Shown here: piece by piece, positions 33,615 to 41,894 of the stretch
Numbering within the stretch: the first letter of the stretch is position 1
How the letters are laid out: each line of letters opens with the position of its first letter
Source: an uncultured Williamsia sp.
GTDB taxonomy: Bacteria; Actinomycetota; Actinomycetes; Mycobacteriales; Mycobacteriaceae
Assembly (NCBI RefSeq): GCF_947494875.1
Contig: NZ_CANLWM010000006.1
Span: 124,001 to 188,000, forward strand
DNA: 64,000 nt
Reading direction: 5' to 3'
Position numbers and translations under genes: made by a program
The notes under the pieces: generated by a model
Database searches by the model: none
What the model saw: the letters and a program-made list of their open reading frames with translations, nothing else
Told to the model about the DNA's origin: nothing

Positions 33615-34418
33615 ATGAGAGAGATGGCCGCGCGCGTCACCGGGAGCATCGTGTTGCTCGCGGCGATGGCCGCGGTCTACCTCGTCGCCGTCTGGACCCG
33701 AGGCGGACAGTCCGTCGATCAGCGGCTCTACGAGGAGATGTTCGGCGCCAGTTCGTGGCGGGAGCTGCTGCATCGCATCGGTTTCGAACGTGTCACCGAC
33801 CCCCGACTGTGGGTGGTCGCCGGCGTCGTGGTGATCGGCCTCGGGCTGCTGTCCCGACGGCGCGCGAGCATCATCCCGCTGCTGGTCCTGCCCGTCGTCG
33901 GTGTGGTGGTCGCGCGGGCCCTCCGGACCGTGATCCTTCCCCGCCCTGAGCTCATCGACATCGTCCGGGCCGCCTACAACACCTTTCCCAGCGGCCACAC
34001 CGCCGCAGCCGCCGGATGCGTGGCGGCCGCGATCCGTGCCGCGCCACGGCCGCTCACGCCGATCGGGGCCGTCGTCGGCGCCATGTGGGTGACCGTCGTC
34101 GGGCAGGGCCTCATGGAGGTCGGGGCGCACCGCCCGAGCGACGTCATCGGGTCGCTGTTCATGGTCGGGGCGCTGCTGATCCTGGTGCCGACGTCCTCGC
34201 GTGAGCGCGGGTGGGGTCCGGTGACCGCAGTCGGCACCGCGGTCGTCGGGTTGGTCGGGCCGGTCCTGTGGGCCGCCTACACCGGCCACCCCGTCGTCGC
34301 CGCGGTCGGCGTCGTCGCGTCGGTGGTGTTCGCGATCCTGACCCTCGGCCCGTCCCGCGAGGGTGTCGCGCCCCTCGCCCAGCGGGACAGACGCGAGGTC
34401 ACGGCTCGGACGCCATGA
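33615..34418 (+). CDS. PAP2-family membrane protein with altered catalytic motifs
   Basis: This 267-residue protein has about six or seven hydrophobic segments and a PAP2 core. Motif 2 FPSGH is intact. Motif 1 is RTVILPRP, with Arg in place of the usual Lys. Motif 3 has the catalytic H-x3-D in GAHRPSD, but the preceding Ser-Arg pair is missing (GL in that place). It may be a weak or specialised lipid phosphatase. Its 3' end overlaps the convergent DUF4442 gene by 20 nt. Confidence 0.82.
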   Translation: MREMAARVTGSIVLLAAMAAVYLVAVWTRGGQSVDQRLYEEMFGASSWRELLHRIGFERVTDPRLWVVAGVVVIGLGLLSRRRASIIPLLVLPVVGVVVARALRTVILPRPELIDIVRAAYNTFPSGHTAAAAGCVAAAIRAAPRPLTPIGAVVGAMWVTVVGQGLMEVGAHRPSDVIGSLFMVGALLILVPTSSRERGWGPVTAVGTAVVGLVGPVLWAAYTGHPVVAAVGVVASVVFAILTLGPSREGVAPLAQRDRREVTARTP

Positions 34419-34866
34419 CGCGGGTCTTTCGGACGTAGACCTCGCGGGACACCTCCGCGACGACGGTGCCGGATTCGTCGACGATGTCCGTCCGGAACCA
34501 CCGCAGGTGCTTCCGGCCGCCATCGGTGGCCTCCCGGATCGCGTCGACGACCTCGTCGGTGACCACGAAAGTCGCGCGAAGTCGGCCGTGTCCCGGTGTG
34601 CGGAACAGGATGTGTCCCTGCGTGTCCCACACGCGGTAGCCGGAGCCCAGCCGGTGGGCGATCAGGAGGCAGAAGAACGGGTCTGTCATCGACGCCATGG
34701 TCCCGCCGAACGCGGTGCCGAACGCGTTGCGGGTCAGCCGCGTGACGCGGTGCTCCACGGTGAGGTGGCGGCCCGCGGGGTCGGCTTCGACCACGCGGAC
34801 ACCCGCGCCGAGATAAGGGGGCCACCACCGCATCACCCGACGCAACGTCGAGGGTGTGTTCGCCAT
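34399..34866 (-). CDS. DUF4442 hotdog-fold protein
   Basis: This 155-residue protein has the DUF4442/YiiD-C hotdog thioesterase-like pattern: RWWPPYLGAGVRVVEADPAGRHLTVEHRVTRLTRNAFGTAFGGTMASMTDPFFCLLIA. The long helix of the hotdog carries the putative acyl-CoA site. The ATG at 34866 has AGGAG 7 nt upstream. It is divergent from mmpL, with a palindrome between the two. Co-regulation with a lipid transporter suggests a role in acyl-chain metabolism. Confidence 0.85.
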   Translation of the reverse strand: MANTPSTLRRVMRWWPPYLGAGVRVVEADPAGRHLTVEHRVTRLTRNAFGTAFGGTMASMTDPFFCLLIAHRLGSGYRVWDTQGHILFRTPGHGRLRATFVVTDEVVDAIREATDGGRKHLRWFRTDIVDESGTVVAEVSREVYVRKTRVMASEP

Positions 34867-34902
34867 CACTGGACTCCTACTCAATTGCCGTTACTATGCG
34901 TC

Positions 34903-34920
34903 ACACCATAATGATTGTGT
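34903..34920. promoter_or_regulatory. Palindromic operator between DUF4442 and mmpL
   Basis: ACACCATAATGATTGTGT is an 18-bp imperfect palindrome (14 of 18 positions symmetric), with perfect ACAC/GTGT arms. It overlaps a CATAAT -10 element (34907-34912) that sits 16 nt after TTGCCG (34885-34890), pointing at mmpL. A repressor bound here would block the mmpL promoter and probably also the divergent one. Confidence 0.5.
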
Positions 34921-34947
34921 CGGCGGTGGTCGATCGGGAGGGGACAC

Positions 34948-37900
34948 ATGGCGCACGGACGGAGTGCCCGGTTCGCGCGGATCGGTCAGCAGATGACGCG
35001 TCGTCGGTGGTGGGTCATCGCGTTCTGGGTGCTCCTCGTCGCCGGACTGAACGTCGCTGTGCCGCAACTGGAGTCGACGGTCGCCCAGCGGTCGGCGCCG
35101 TTCCTGCCGTCGGACATGCCGTCCCAGGACGCACTGCGTGAGATGTCGCGTGACTTCGGGTCGCCCGCGTCGACCGCGCTCGGGAGCATCGTGGCGGCAG
35201 ACGACGGCGGTTTCGATTCCGCCGATGAGCGGTGGTATCGCACGCTCGTGAACCGGCTCACCGACGATCACGAGAACGTCGCCTACGTCCTCGACATGGA
35301 CGGGAACCCCGCGACCCGCTCCGCGGCACGCAGCCCCGACGGGAAAGCCGTCCACCTCACGGTCGCGGCGGAGGGCGACGTCGGCAGCACCCGGGCACAT
35401 CACAGCACCGTCGCGATCCGCGCCCTCGTCGACGACATCCCGCGCCCGGACGGTCTGCAGGTGCACTACACCGGGCCGTCGCCGACCCTGGCCGACCTGT
35501 TCAGCTCGATCGACCTGTCGCTCCTGATCATCACCGGGGTGTCGATCCTCCTCATCACCCTGCTGCTGGTGATCGCGTACCGCTCGGTGATCACCGCGCT
35601 CGTCCCGCTCATCACGATCGGCATCGCGCTGGGGGTGGCCCGCCCGATCGTGTCCCTCCTGGGTGTCCACGACGTCGTCGGGGTCTCGAACTTCTCCATC
35701 GCGATCATGACCGCCCTGGTCCTGGGGGCCGGAACCGATTACGCGATCTTCCTCATCGCGGGCCACCACGACGCGCGTCGTCGCGGGCGATCGCCCGACG
35801 GCGCGGTGACCGAGGCGACGGCGCGGACCTCGGCCATCGTCGTCGCCTCGGCGGCGACCATCGCTGCCGCGGCCGGGGCGATGGCCTTCACCCAGGTCGG
35901 CATGTTCCGCACCTCCGGACCGCCGACGGCGGTCGGTGTCCTCGTCACGATGGCGGTGTGTCTCACCCTGACCCCGGCACTGATGTCCGTGGTGGCACGC
36001 CGCGGGCACCTCGAACCGCGCCGCTCGACCGAGCGGCGGTGGCGTCGGCTCGGAGCGCGTGTCGTGCGTCGCTCCGGCGCACTGGCGGCGGCCGCCATCG
36101 TCCTGCTCCTGGCGCTCGCCGCGGTCATCCCCACCTTCCGGGTCAGCTATGACGAGTCGGCGGTGCAGATCTACGGAAGCGACTCGACGCGTGGCTACGA
36201 CATGGTGCGCGACCACTGGGGTGTCAACGAGGTGGTCCCGGAGTACCTGCTCGTGCGGTCGGACCACGACATGCGGAACACGACCGACCTCGCCGCCCTC
36301 GAGCTGATGGCGATGTCGGTGTCGAAGGTTCCGGGGATCGCCTACGTCCGATCGATCACCCGGCCGGACGGGCGCCCCCTGGCCGAGTCGGCGACGGGTT
36401 TCTCGACCGGGGCAGTCGGTGGTCAGCTCTCCGAGGCGCACCGTCGCGTCGAGGCGGCCACACCCGAACTCCAGCGGCTCGCGGCCGGGGTGACCGCTCT
36501 GCGTGACGGGGCCGACGAGGCGTCCCGACAGATGCCGCAGCTGGTCGCCGGCACCGACGAGGTCGTGTCACTCGCCGACGGTGTCCTCTCGGCGGTGGGG
36601 ACCGCGGAACGGATCGTGGCGATCGCCTCGGACGGGACCACCACTCTTCCGTCGAGCGTGCGGACGCTGGCCGCGCTCGCGGACACGGTCTCGGCGTTGC
36701 TCACCGAGATCGGCGACGACGCACGACGTTCCGCCGGTGTCGCCGCCGGGCTCCAGTCGGTGTTCGGTCCCATGTTGGCAGGCCCTGACGGTCCAGGATG
36801 CTCCCGCGACCCGGCCTGCGCGGCGGCCCGCGCCGCATTCCTGGCCGTCGACCGGGCCACCGGTGGACGGGCGGGGCAGGCTCTGCGCGAGGCGACGTCG
36901 GCAGCGTCGGCGCCGTCGGGCGCCGTCGAGCGGGCACGTGCGCTGCTCCCCGAACTGCGGACCGGGTTGTCGCAGCTGCAGACTCTGCTCGACCGCCTCG
37001 ACGGACGCTCGCCGGCAGAGCTGCGTGCTGAGCTGGGGGAGCTGACAGATGGCGTCTCGCGGTTGTCGACAGGACTCGACAGCCTCGCGGGCGGACTCCG
37101 GCAGGTCGAGGCCGGTACCGACCAGACCGTCGCGCTGACGGCCGAGCTGACTGCCGGACTGCGCCGGGCAGGCGACTATCTCACCACCATGTCCGACGCG
37201 ACACGGTCGGGTGCGGGTGCCGGGTTCTACCTGCCGCCGCAGGCGCTGTCGGACCCTCGCTTCGTCGCTGGGACGCGACTGCTGATGTCCCCCGACGGGC
37301 GGTCGGCGCGAATGCTGGTCGTCCGATCCGTGAACCCCTACGGACATCGCGCGCTGTCGGAGGTCGGAGCCATCGCCGACGCCGCCCGCGCCGGTGCGCG
37401 CGGTACCGTCCTCGCGCGCGCCGCCGTGTCCTCGACCGGCCTGACGTCGCTGTCGGCGGACATGAACAGGCAGGTGCAGCGCGACTTCGCCCTGTACGCC
37501 GCAGTCGCGGTGCTGGCCGTCCTCGCGATCCTGATCCTGTTGCTGCGCAGTCTCCTCGCGCCCGTCCTGCTGGTCGCGGCCGTGCTGCTGTCGTTCGCCG
37601 CGACGGTCGGGCTGAGCATCCTCTTCTGGCAGCACCTTCTCGGGATCGACCTCGACTGGTCGGTGATCCCGGTGTCCTTCATGGCGCTCGTCGCGGTCGG
37701 CGCCGACTACAGCATGTTGTTCGCGTCCCGCATCCGAGAACACGCGCGGCACGGCATGATCGGTGGTGTGATCCGCGGGTTCGGGACCACGGGTGGCGTG
37801 ATCACCACCGCAGGAGTGGTTTTCGCGGTCACCATGTTCGCGTTGATGAGCGCGACGGTGACCAATCTGTTGCAGATCGGCTTCACCGTGGGCGTCGGAC

Positions 37901-37992
37901 TGATTCTCGACGTCGCCGTCGTGCGGACCGTCCTGGTGCCCGCGGCGATGGCCGCGATCGGCAACCGGATCTGGTGGCCGGCCCGGGCGTGA
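34948..37992 (+). CDS. MmpL-family RND transporter
   Basis: This 1014-residue protein has two repeats of one helix, a large extracytoplasmic domain and five or more helices. The GTDYAIFLIAGHHDARRRG (around 270) and GADYSMLFASRIREH (around 930) segments are the paired Asp-Tyr proton-relay motifs of MmpL proteins. The second extracytoplasmic domain (about 470-800) contains a long helical, coiled-coil-like insertion (many AELRxELGxLTDGVSRLSTGL heptads). It exports a lipid or siderophore across the inner membrane. The ATG has GGGAGGGG five nt upstream. Confidence 0.93.
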   Translation: MAHGRSARFARIGQQMTRRRWWVIAFWVLLVAGLNVAVPQLESTVAQRSAPFLPSDMPSQDALREMSRDFGSPASTALGSIVAADDGGFDSADERWYRTLVNRLTDDHENVAYVLDMDGNPATRSAARSPDGKAVHLTVAAEGDVGSTRAHHSTVAIRALVDDIPRPDGLQVHYTGPSPTLADLFSSIDLSLLIITGVSILLITLLLVIAYRSVITALVPLITIGIALGVARPIVSLLGVHDVVGVSNFSIAIMTALVLGAGTDYAIFLIAGHHDARRRGRSPDGAVTEATARTSAIVVASAATIAAAAGAMAFTQVGMFRTSGPPTAVGVLVTMAVCLTLTPALMSVVARRGHLEPRRSTERRWRRLGARVVRRSGALAAAAIVLLLALAAVIPTFRVSYDESAVQIYGSDSTRGYDMVRDHWGVNEVVPEYLLVRSDHDMRNTTDLAALELMAMSVSKVPGIAYVRSITRPDGRPLAESATGFSTGAVGGQLSEAHRRVEAATPELQRLAAGVTALRDGADEASRQMPQLVAGTDEVVSLADGVLSAVGTAERIVAIASDGTTTLPSSVRTLAALADTVSALLTEIGDDARRSAGVAAGLQSVFGPMLAGPDGPGCSRDPACAAARAAFLAVDRATGGRAGQALREATSAASAPSGAVERARALLPELRTGLSQLQTLLDRLDGRSPAELRAELGELTDGVSRLSTGLDSLAGGLRQVEAGTDQTVALTAELTAGLRRAGDYLTTMSDATRSGAGAGFYLPPQALSDPRFVAGTRLLMSPDGRSARMLVVRSVNPYGHRALSEVGAIADAARAGARGTVLARAAVSSTGLTSLSADMNRQVQRDFALYAAVAVLAVLAILILLLRSLLAPVLLVAAVLLSFAATVGLSILFWQHLLGIDLDWSVIPVSFMALVAVGADYSMLFASRIREHARHGMIGGVIRGFGTTGGVITTAGVVFAVTMFALMSATVTNLLQIGFTVGVGLILDVAVVRTVLVPAAMAAIGNRIWWPARA

Positions 37993-37994
37993 CG

Positions 37995-38579
37995 TCATGC
38001 CCGGCGGGGTCGGTGGCGGGTGATCACGACCCCGGACGCCGTCGTCGACGACTCCACCAGGTCCATCGGCACGGGGGTCTTCTCCGGCCCGAACAGCCGT
38101 CGCCCCGAGCCGAGGACGAGCGGGTGGATCATCAGCAGCATCTCGTCGACGAGACCTCGGGGGAGCAGGGACCGCACCAGCTCCCCGCTGCCCATCACGA
38201 CGAGAGCCCCGCCCTCCTGTCGGCGGAGCTCGGCGACGTGATCGACAGCGTTCCCGGCGAGCAGGACCGAGTTCGGCCACGGCAGCGCCGTGTCGAGACC
38301 GGACGAGACGACGTACTTGGTCGTCGCGTTCAGACCGTCGCGGAACGGTCCACCGACGGTGTTCCAGTGCGCGAGCATGTCGTCGTAGCTGCGGCGACCG
38401 AGCAGCCATGAGAACTCGGTACCCATCACGGCGCCCATCGCCGCACCGATCGCGGGATCCGCGGCGGCGGACTGGGCCCAACCGCCGTGCCGGAAACCGT
38501 CTCGCCCGTCCTCGTCCTCGCGTCCGGGGGACTGGATCACCCCGTCGAGACTCATGTGCTCGATGACCACCACGCGCAT
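37995..38579 (-). CDS. Dihydrofolate-reductase-like/RibD C-terminal domain protein
   Basis: This 194-residue protein has the RibD_C fold: MRVVVIEHMSLDGVIQSPGRED at the N-terminus, LLGRRSYDDMLAHW around 60-73, VMGSGELVRSLLPRGLVDEMLLMIHPLVLGSGRRLF towards the end. Members are NADPH-dependent reductases of unknown substrate, related to YwjB/YyaP. It lies 60 nt downstream of a tetR gene on the same strand and is probably its co-transcribed target. Confidence 0.88.
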   Translation of the reverse strand: MRVVVIEHMSLDGVIQSPGREDEDGRDGFRHGGWAQSAAADPAIGAAMGAVMGTEFSWLLGRRSYDDMLAHWNTVGGPFRDGLNATTKYVVSSGLDTALPWPNSVLLAGNAVDHVAELRRQEGGALVVMGSGELVRSLLPRGLVDEMLLMIHPLVLGSGRRLFGPEKTPVPMDLVESSTTASGVVITRHRPRRA

Positions 38580-38639
38580 CCCTGCTCCCTTCGTCGGTGT
38601 CACGGGGACAGACCGGCGCGGGCGACCGATCTCATCGGG

Positions 38640-39215
38640 TCAGGCGGGGATTGCCGCCTCGAGCAGCGTGCGTAGTTCCCCGGCCACATCGTGCAGGGGT
38701 TGCATCGACCGCTGTGACCGCGACAGCAGCAACGCTCCCTCGACCGCCGCGATGGCCGTCGAAGCCAGCGTCCGCGCGCGGGTCTCGTCGACCCCGCTCT
38801 CGGTCAGCGCCGCCGCCAGGGTGCGGTGCCAGGTCGTGAAGATGTCCGCCACCAGTTCGGCGAGGTGCGGGTCGACCTCGGGGCCGCTGACCGCGGCCCC
38901 GACAACCGGGCACCCCGCGGTGAAGTCGCTGTCGACGAGTTGACGCGTCCAGAACGCGACGAAGACGTCGAGCAGTTCGGCGGGGCCGCGGTGTTCTGGC
39001 GAGGTGAGGATCGCACCGATCACGTCGCCGGATGCCTGCAGGGCGGCGGCCACGATCTCGTCCCGGCCCCCCGGGAAGTGGTGGTAGACCGAGCCGCGCG
39101 GTGCGCCGCTGTCGGCGAGGACGGCGTCGACGGTGACAGCGGCCGCGCCACGACGCTGCATCAGCCCGATGGCGCTGTGCACCATCCGGTTGCGCGTCTC
39201 ACCTCGCCGTGCCAT
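38640..39215 (-). CDS. TetR-family regulator, LmrA/YxaF type
   Basis: This 191-residue repressor has an N-terminal helix-turn-helix: RNRMVHSAIGLMQRRGAAAVTVDAVLADSGAPRGSVYHHFPGGRDEIVAAAL. It also has the LmrA/YxaF-type C-terminal domain containing FTAGCPVVGAAV, a segment characteristic of that subfamily. It is followed by the reductase-like gene. A perfect 20-bp palindrome 22 nt upstream of its start is the likely self-operator. Confidence 0.9.
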   Translation of the reverse strand: MARRGETRNRMVHSAIGLMQRRGAAAVTVDAVLADSGAPRGSVYHHFPGGRDEIVAAALQASGDVIGAILTSPEHRGPAELLDVFVAFWTRQLVDSDFTAGCPVVGAAVSGPEVDPHLAELVADIFTTWHRTLAAALTESGVDETRARTLASTAIAAVEGALLLSRSQRSMQPLHDVAGELRTLLEAAIPA

Positions 39216-39236
39216 CCGCGTCCGTCCCGTCCGTCG

Positions 39237-39256
39237 ACTATGCGCCCGAGCATAGT
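39237..39256. promoter_or_regulatory. TetR self-operator (perfect 7-bp inverted repeat)
   Basis: ACTATGC (39237-39243) and GCATAGT (39250-39256) are perfect inverted arms separated by 6 nt, just upstream of the LmrA/YxaF-type tetR gene. Size and placement match operators of this subfamily, so the reductase/TetR operon is probably autorepressed. Confidence 0.6.
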
Positions 39257-39331
39257 GCGGTGGGCGAGGTGCGTGGTCGCGTCGTCGTGGTGGGGCCGGG
39301 GACGAGCTCCGGCACGGGAGACCGCCGAACG

Positions 39332-39367
39332 CCAGAACGCCCCGCCGGCGAGGGCGGGGCGTTCTGG
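39332..39367 (-). terminator. Strong terminator hairpin after the DUF1540 gene
   Basis: A 14-bp perfect stem starting CCAGAACGCCCCGC and ending GCGGGGCGTTCTGG, with an 8-nt loop, lies 21 nt beyond the DUF1540 stop codon on the minus strand. It separates that gene from the downstream tetR promoter. Confidence 0.75.
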
Positions 39368-39387
39368 TCGATCGGTGCGAGGTGGTC

Positions 39388-39687
39388 TCAGCGCTTGCTG
39401 TAGGTGAGACAGTTCGCGGTGTCCGAGCTCTCGCCGGCGCCGATGCGGACCGCGGCGGCGGTGCACTCGAGGTTCGCGTTGTGCTGGCAGTCGGACCGCT
39501 GGCACGCGCCCACCTGCGGGGAGACGACGTCGAGGCCGCCCTTCACCGACAGCGGGATGAACGTGCCGCAGTCCGCGGTGCCGTTGGAGCCGCCGACGTT
39601 GATCGCGAAGGCGTGGCAGCCGTCGTGGTTGTAGGAGCAGCTGCTGACGCTGCACTCGCTGACGTGGGGCATCTCGAGGGTGGCCAT
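39388..39687 (-). CDS. DUF1540 double cysteine-motif protein
   Basis: This 99-residue protein consists of two DUF1540 modules with four cysteines each: C12, C17, C24, C40 and C62, C67, C75, C93. The spacing C-x4-C-x6/7-C-x15/17-C suggests metal binding, but the metal is unknown. GGAGG lies 5 nt before the ATG. Two sites resembling DtxR/IdeR iron boxes lie 109-165 nt upstream, so expression may rise when iron is low. A strong terminator follows. It is transcribed alone. Confidence 0.88.
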   Translation of the reverse strand: MATLEMPHVSECSVSSCSYNHDGCHAFAINVGGSNGTADCGTFIPLSVKGGLDVVSPQVGACQRSDCQHNANLECTAAAVRIGAGESSDTANCLTYSKR

Positions 39688-39795
39688 GTGAACCTCCGGG
39701 TCTCGCGGTCGATCGGGGCTGTCGAACACGCGGTGCGGATCGTCGAACCGCATGTCTGGCAGCGACGATAGGAGAGATGTCCGACTCGCACCAGC

Positions 39796-39812
39796 AAGGT
39801 CAGGCAACCCTT
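39796..39812. promoter_or_regulatory. DtxR/IdeR-like iron box (proximal)
   Basis: AAGGTCAGGCAACCCTT matches the iron-box core AGGTTAGGCTAACCT at 12 of 15 positions. It lies 109 nt upstream of the DUF1540 start. The motif AAGGGTTGCCT on the minus strand is repeated in the distal box. Confidence 0.45.
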
Positions 39813-39833
39813 CGAATCGGACATCGACGGCGA

Positions 39834-39852
39834 AAAGGCAACCCTTACCTCA
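39834..39852. promoter_or_regulatory. DtxR/IdeR-like iron box (distal)
   Basis: On the minus strand this reads TGAGGTAAGGGTTGCCTTT, which keeps the AGGT-AGG-T--CCT frame of the IdeR consensus (12 of 19). It overlaps the stop codon of the upstream MpaB-like gene and shares AAGGGTTGCCT with the proximal box 40 nt away. Confidence 0.45.
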
Positions 39853-40842
39853 CTTTTGGGCGGTGCGCTCCCACGGCAGATCGGCCCGACGGGTGGCGGT
39901 GACAGGGCAGTAGTGCATCGAGGAGCCCCACTCGCTCCGAGGCGGGAGGTTGCGAACCGGCGTCTCGACCGGAGGGGTGTCGGGTGTGAGACGTCCTGTC
40001 GCCCTGTCCCATCCGTCACGGGCGCGAGGATGCATGCGCAGCCGGTGGGGGAGCAGTCGGAAGGTGCGGTCGAACCAGCGGCCGGCGAACCGCAGCATCT
40101 TCTCGTCGCGGTCCGACCACGCGAGGCCGAGCGTCTCGCGGACGGGTTCGTCGTAGAGACCGGTGGTGATCCACAGGAACGCGCGGCCGATCGGCTTCGC
40201 CATCTGCCGCCACAGCGCGTCGGGGACGCGGGACAGGAACGGTGGCGGCGGGAGTTCGGAGATGTCGAGCACCGTGCGCACCGCGGGGTGGTCCTGCAGG
40301 ACGTCTCGACACATGTGGTCCCAGTAGACGAGGAAGTCCTCGTAGGTCTCCGGACACGGCCGCATGCTCACCCCGTAGCGGGCGTACCAGGCGCTCGACT
40401 CGTCGAACATCGCGCGCTTGTCGGCCTCGGTGATCGGCGGACCGAAGTACTCCGCGCACCGCACCGCGCCGTACCAGAAGGTCGCGTGCGCCCAGTAGAA
40501 GACGTCGGGGTCCAGGGCGTGGTAGCGCGACCCGTCGGGCATCGTGCCCTTGACGTCGCGGTGGTAGTCGCGGATCTCGTGACCGGTCTCGACCAGACCC
40601 GATGAACCCGCCGGATCGAAGACGACGCCGATGATCGGGTAGAGCGAGCGCATGAGGCGCTGCCACCGTTCACCGAAGAAGTCCGAGTGCTCCCACACCG
40701 CCTCGCCCAGTTTCGGGTGCATGTTCTGCATCGACCCCGACCACAGCCCCATGAGCATCCCGTGCCACCCGCCGAAGAAACGCCAGCTCGCGGAATGCGG
40801 GCCGAAGACGGCGACATCGGTGGCCGGCGGGGACGACGTCAT
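39850..40842 (-). CDS. Oxygenase MpaB-family protein (DUF2236)
   Basis: This 330-residue protein has the DUF2236 pattern shared with latex-clearing protein Lcp and fungal MpaB. It opens FGPHSASWRFFGGWHGMLMGLWSGSMQNMHPKLGEAVWEHSDFF, followed by RDYHRDVKG and the DPDVFYWAHATFWYGAVR segment with candidate haem-ligand histidines. It is a haem-dependent oxygenase or peroxygenase candidate; the substrate is unknown. The ATG at 40842 lies inside a 26-bp inverted repeat that probably binds a TetR repressor. Confidence 0.88.
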   Translation of the reverse strand: MTSSPPATDVAVFGPHSASWRFFGGWHGMLMGLWSGSMQNMHPKLGEAVWEHSDFFGERWQRLMRSLYPIIGVVFDPAGSSGLVETGHEIRDYHRDVKGTMPDGSRYHALDPDVFYWAHATFWYGAVRCAEYFGPPITEADKRAMFDESSAWYARYGVSMRPCPETYEDFLVYWDHMCRDVLQDHPAVRTVLDISELPPPPFLSRVPDALWRQMAKPIGRAFLWITTGLYDEPVRETLGLAWSDRDEKMLRFAGRWFDRTFRLLPHRLRMHPRARDGWDRATGRLTPDTPPVETPVRNLPPRSEWGSSMHYCPVTATRRADLPWERTAQK

Positions 40843-40867
40843 GAGACGGAATCGTATTGTCGTCTCA
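40842..40867. promoter_or_regulatory. Inverted repeat overlapping the MpaB-like start codon
   Basis: TGAGACG (40842-40848) and CGTCTCA (40861-40867) are perfect 7-bp arms separated by 12 A/T-rich nt. On the minus strand the spacer contains a -10-like TACGAT/AATACG, so the operator spans promoter and start codon. It resembles a TetR-type operator; the regulator gene is not adjacent. Confidence 0.5.
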
Positions 40868-40884
40868 AAGGGGCGTCAACGACG

Positions 40885-41018
40885 GTGCGCCCCGGCCCGT
40901 CGACCGGACGCTCACCGATTCGACTGGGTGGCTGCGTACGCCGACTGGGCGAGACCGCACACTCGATCGCTCCGAGCGCCCACCGGACGCCCGCAACCGC
41001 CCACTCGACGGGTCGGGA
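40885..41018. repeat. 21-nt periodic intergenic repeat (about six degenerate units)
   Basis: The gap between the MpaB-like promoter and pxpC is divided into 21-nt steps such as ATTCGACTGGGTGGCTGC, GCCGACTGGGCGAGACCGC, CACTCGATCGCTCCGAGCGC and CCACCGGACGCCCGCAACCGC. These resemble the units at 13.7, 17.1 and 50.5 kb. No coding signal is present. Confidence 0.45.
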
Positions 41019-41894
41019 TCAGGACCGCAGACGCACGCGCTGCCCGGGGACGAGTTGGGCGGCACGGTCGGTCGAGTCGGCGGTGAGCACGGCGACCACG
41101 GGATAGCCGCCGGTCACGGGGTGGTCGGCGAGGAAGAGCACCGGCTGCCCGCTGGGCGGGATCTGCACCGACCCGAGCGCGACGCCCTCCGACTGCAGCT
41201 CGTCCCGACCCGGCAGCAGTTCGACGGGAGGGTCCTGGCGGTCGGGATCGCGATTCAGCCGGACGCCGACGCGATCGCTGTGGGGATCGACGAGCCAGTC
41301 GCCGGTCACCAGGGAGCCGCGGTCGCGGAGGGCGTCGTCCCGCGGACCTGCGACGGCGTGCAGGACGACGACGTCGGCGCCGCCGGACCCCACGTCACCG
41401 AACGCGATCGTCTCGCTCGGCCACCCGACGGTGTCGGTGCCGATCGGCAGTCGGGCGCCCGCGGCAAGCACGTCGGGACCGATCCCCGACAGGGTGTCGG
41501 TGGACCGCGATGCGAGCACCGGCGGGACGTCGATGCCGCCACGCACCGCGAGGTAGGCGCGCAGGCCGGACACGGCTGTACCCACCTCGATCAGGGCGCC
41601 GTCGGGGACGACGACCGTCGACGCGTGTCCGACCGGCGTGCCCGCGACGGTGACCGGGCACCGCGCTCCGGTGACCGCGACGGTGACGGTCCCCTCCGCG
41701 ACGGCGGCGAGGCCGCCCATCGTCACCTCGAGCACCGCGGCGCGGGCGTGGTTGCCCACCAACCGGTTCGCGGTCGCCGCCGACGCGCGGTCGGCCACAC
41801 CCGACTGCGGGACACCGAGATGCGCGAACCCGCGACGTCCCAGGTCCTGCACCGTGGTCAGCGGCCCCGCGCGCGTGACGACGAGCGTGGTCAT
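41019..41894 (-). CDS. pxpC: 5-oxoprolinase subunit C (KipA-like)
   Basis: This 291-residue protein is the biotin-dependent carboxyltransferase-like KipA/PxpC. It has VTRAGPLTTVQDLGRRGFAHLGVPQSGVADRAS at the N-terminus and FLADHPVTGGYPVVAVL near the C-terminus. With PxpB and PxpA it hydrolyses 5-oxoproline to glutamate using ATP. The ATG overlaps the pxpB stop (ATGA). No pxpA (LamB/YcsF) gene is in the window. Confidence 0.9.
   Translation of the reverse strand: MTTLVVTRAGPLTTVQDLGRRGFAHLGVPQSGVADRASAATANRLVGNHARAAVLEVTMGGLAAVAEGTVTVAVTGARCPVTVAGTPVGHASTVVVPDGALIEVGTAVSGLRAYLAVRGGIDVPPVLASRSTDTLSGIGPDVLAAGARLPIGTDTVGWPSETIAFGDVGSGGADVVVLHAVAGPRDDALRDRGSLVTGDWLVDPHSDRVGVRLNRDPDRQDPPVELLPGRDELQSEGVALGSVQIPPSGQPVLFLADHPVTGGYPVVAVLTADSTDRAAQLVPGQRVRLRS

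Noticed and set aside
36490-37300. Separate gene inside mmpL, from the helical heptad region
   Set aside because: It is continuous and in frame with the MmpL second extracytoplasmic domain; such insertions occur in the family.
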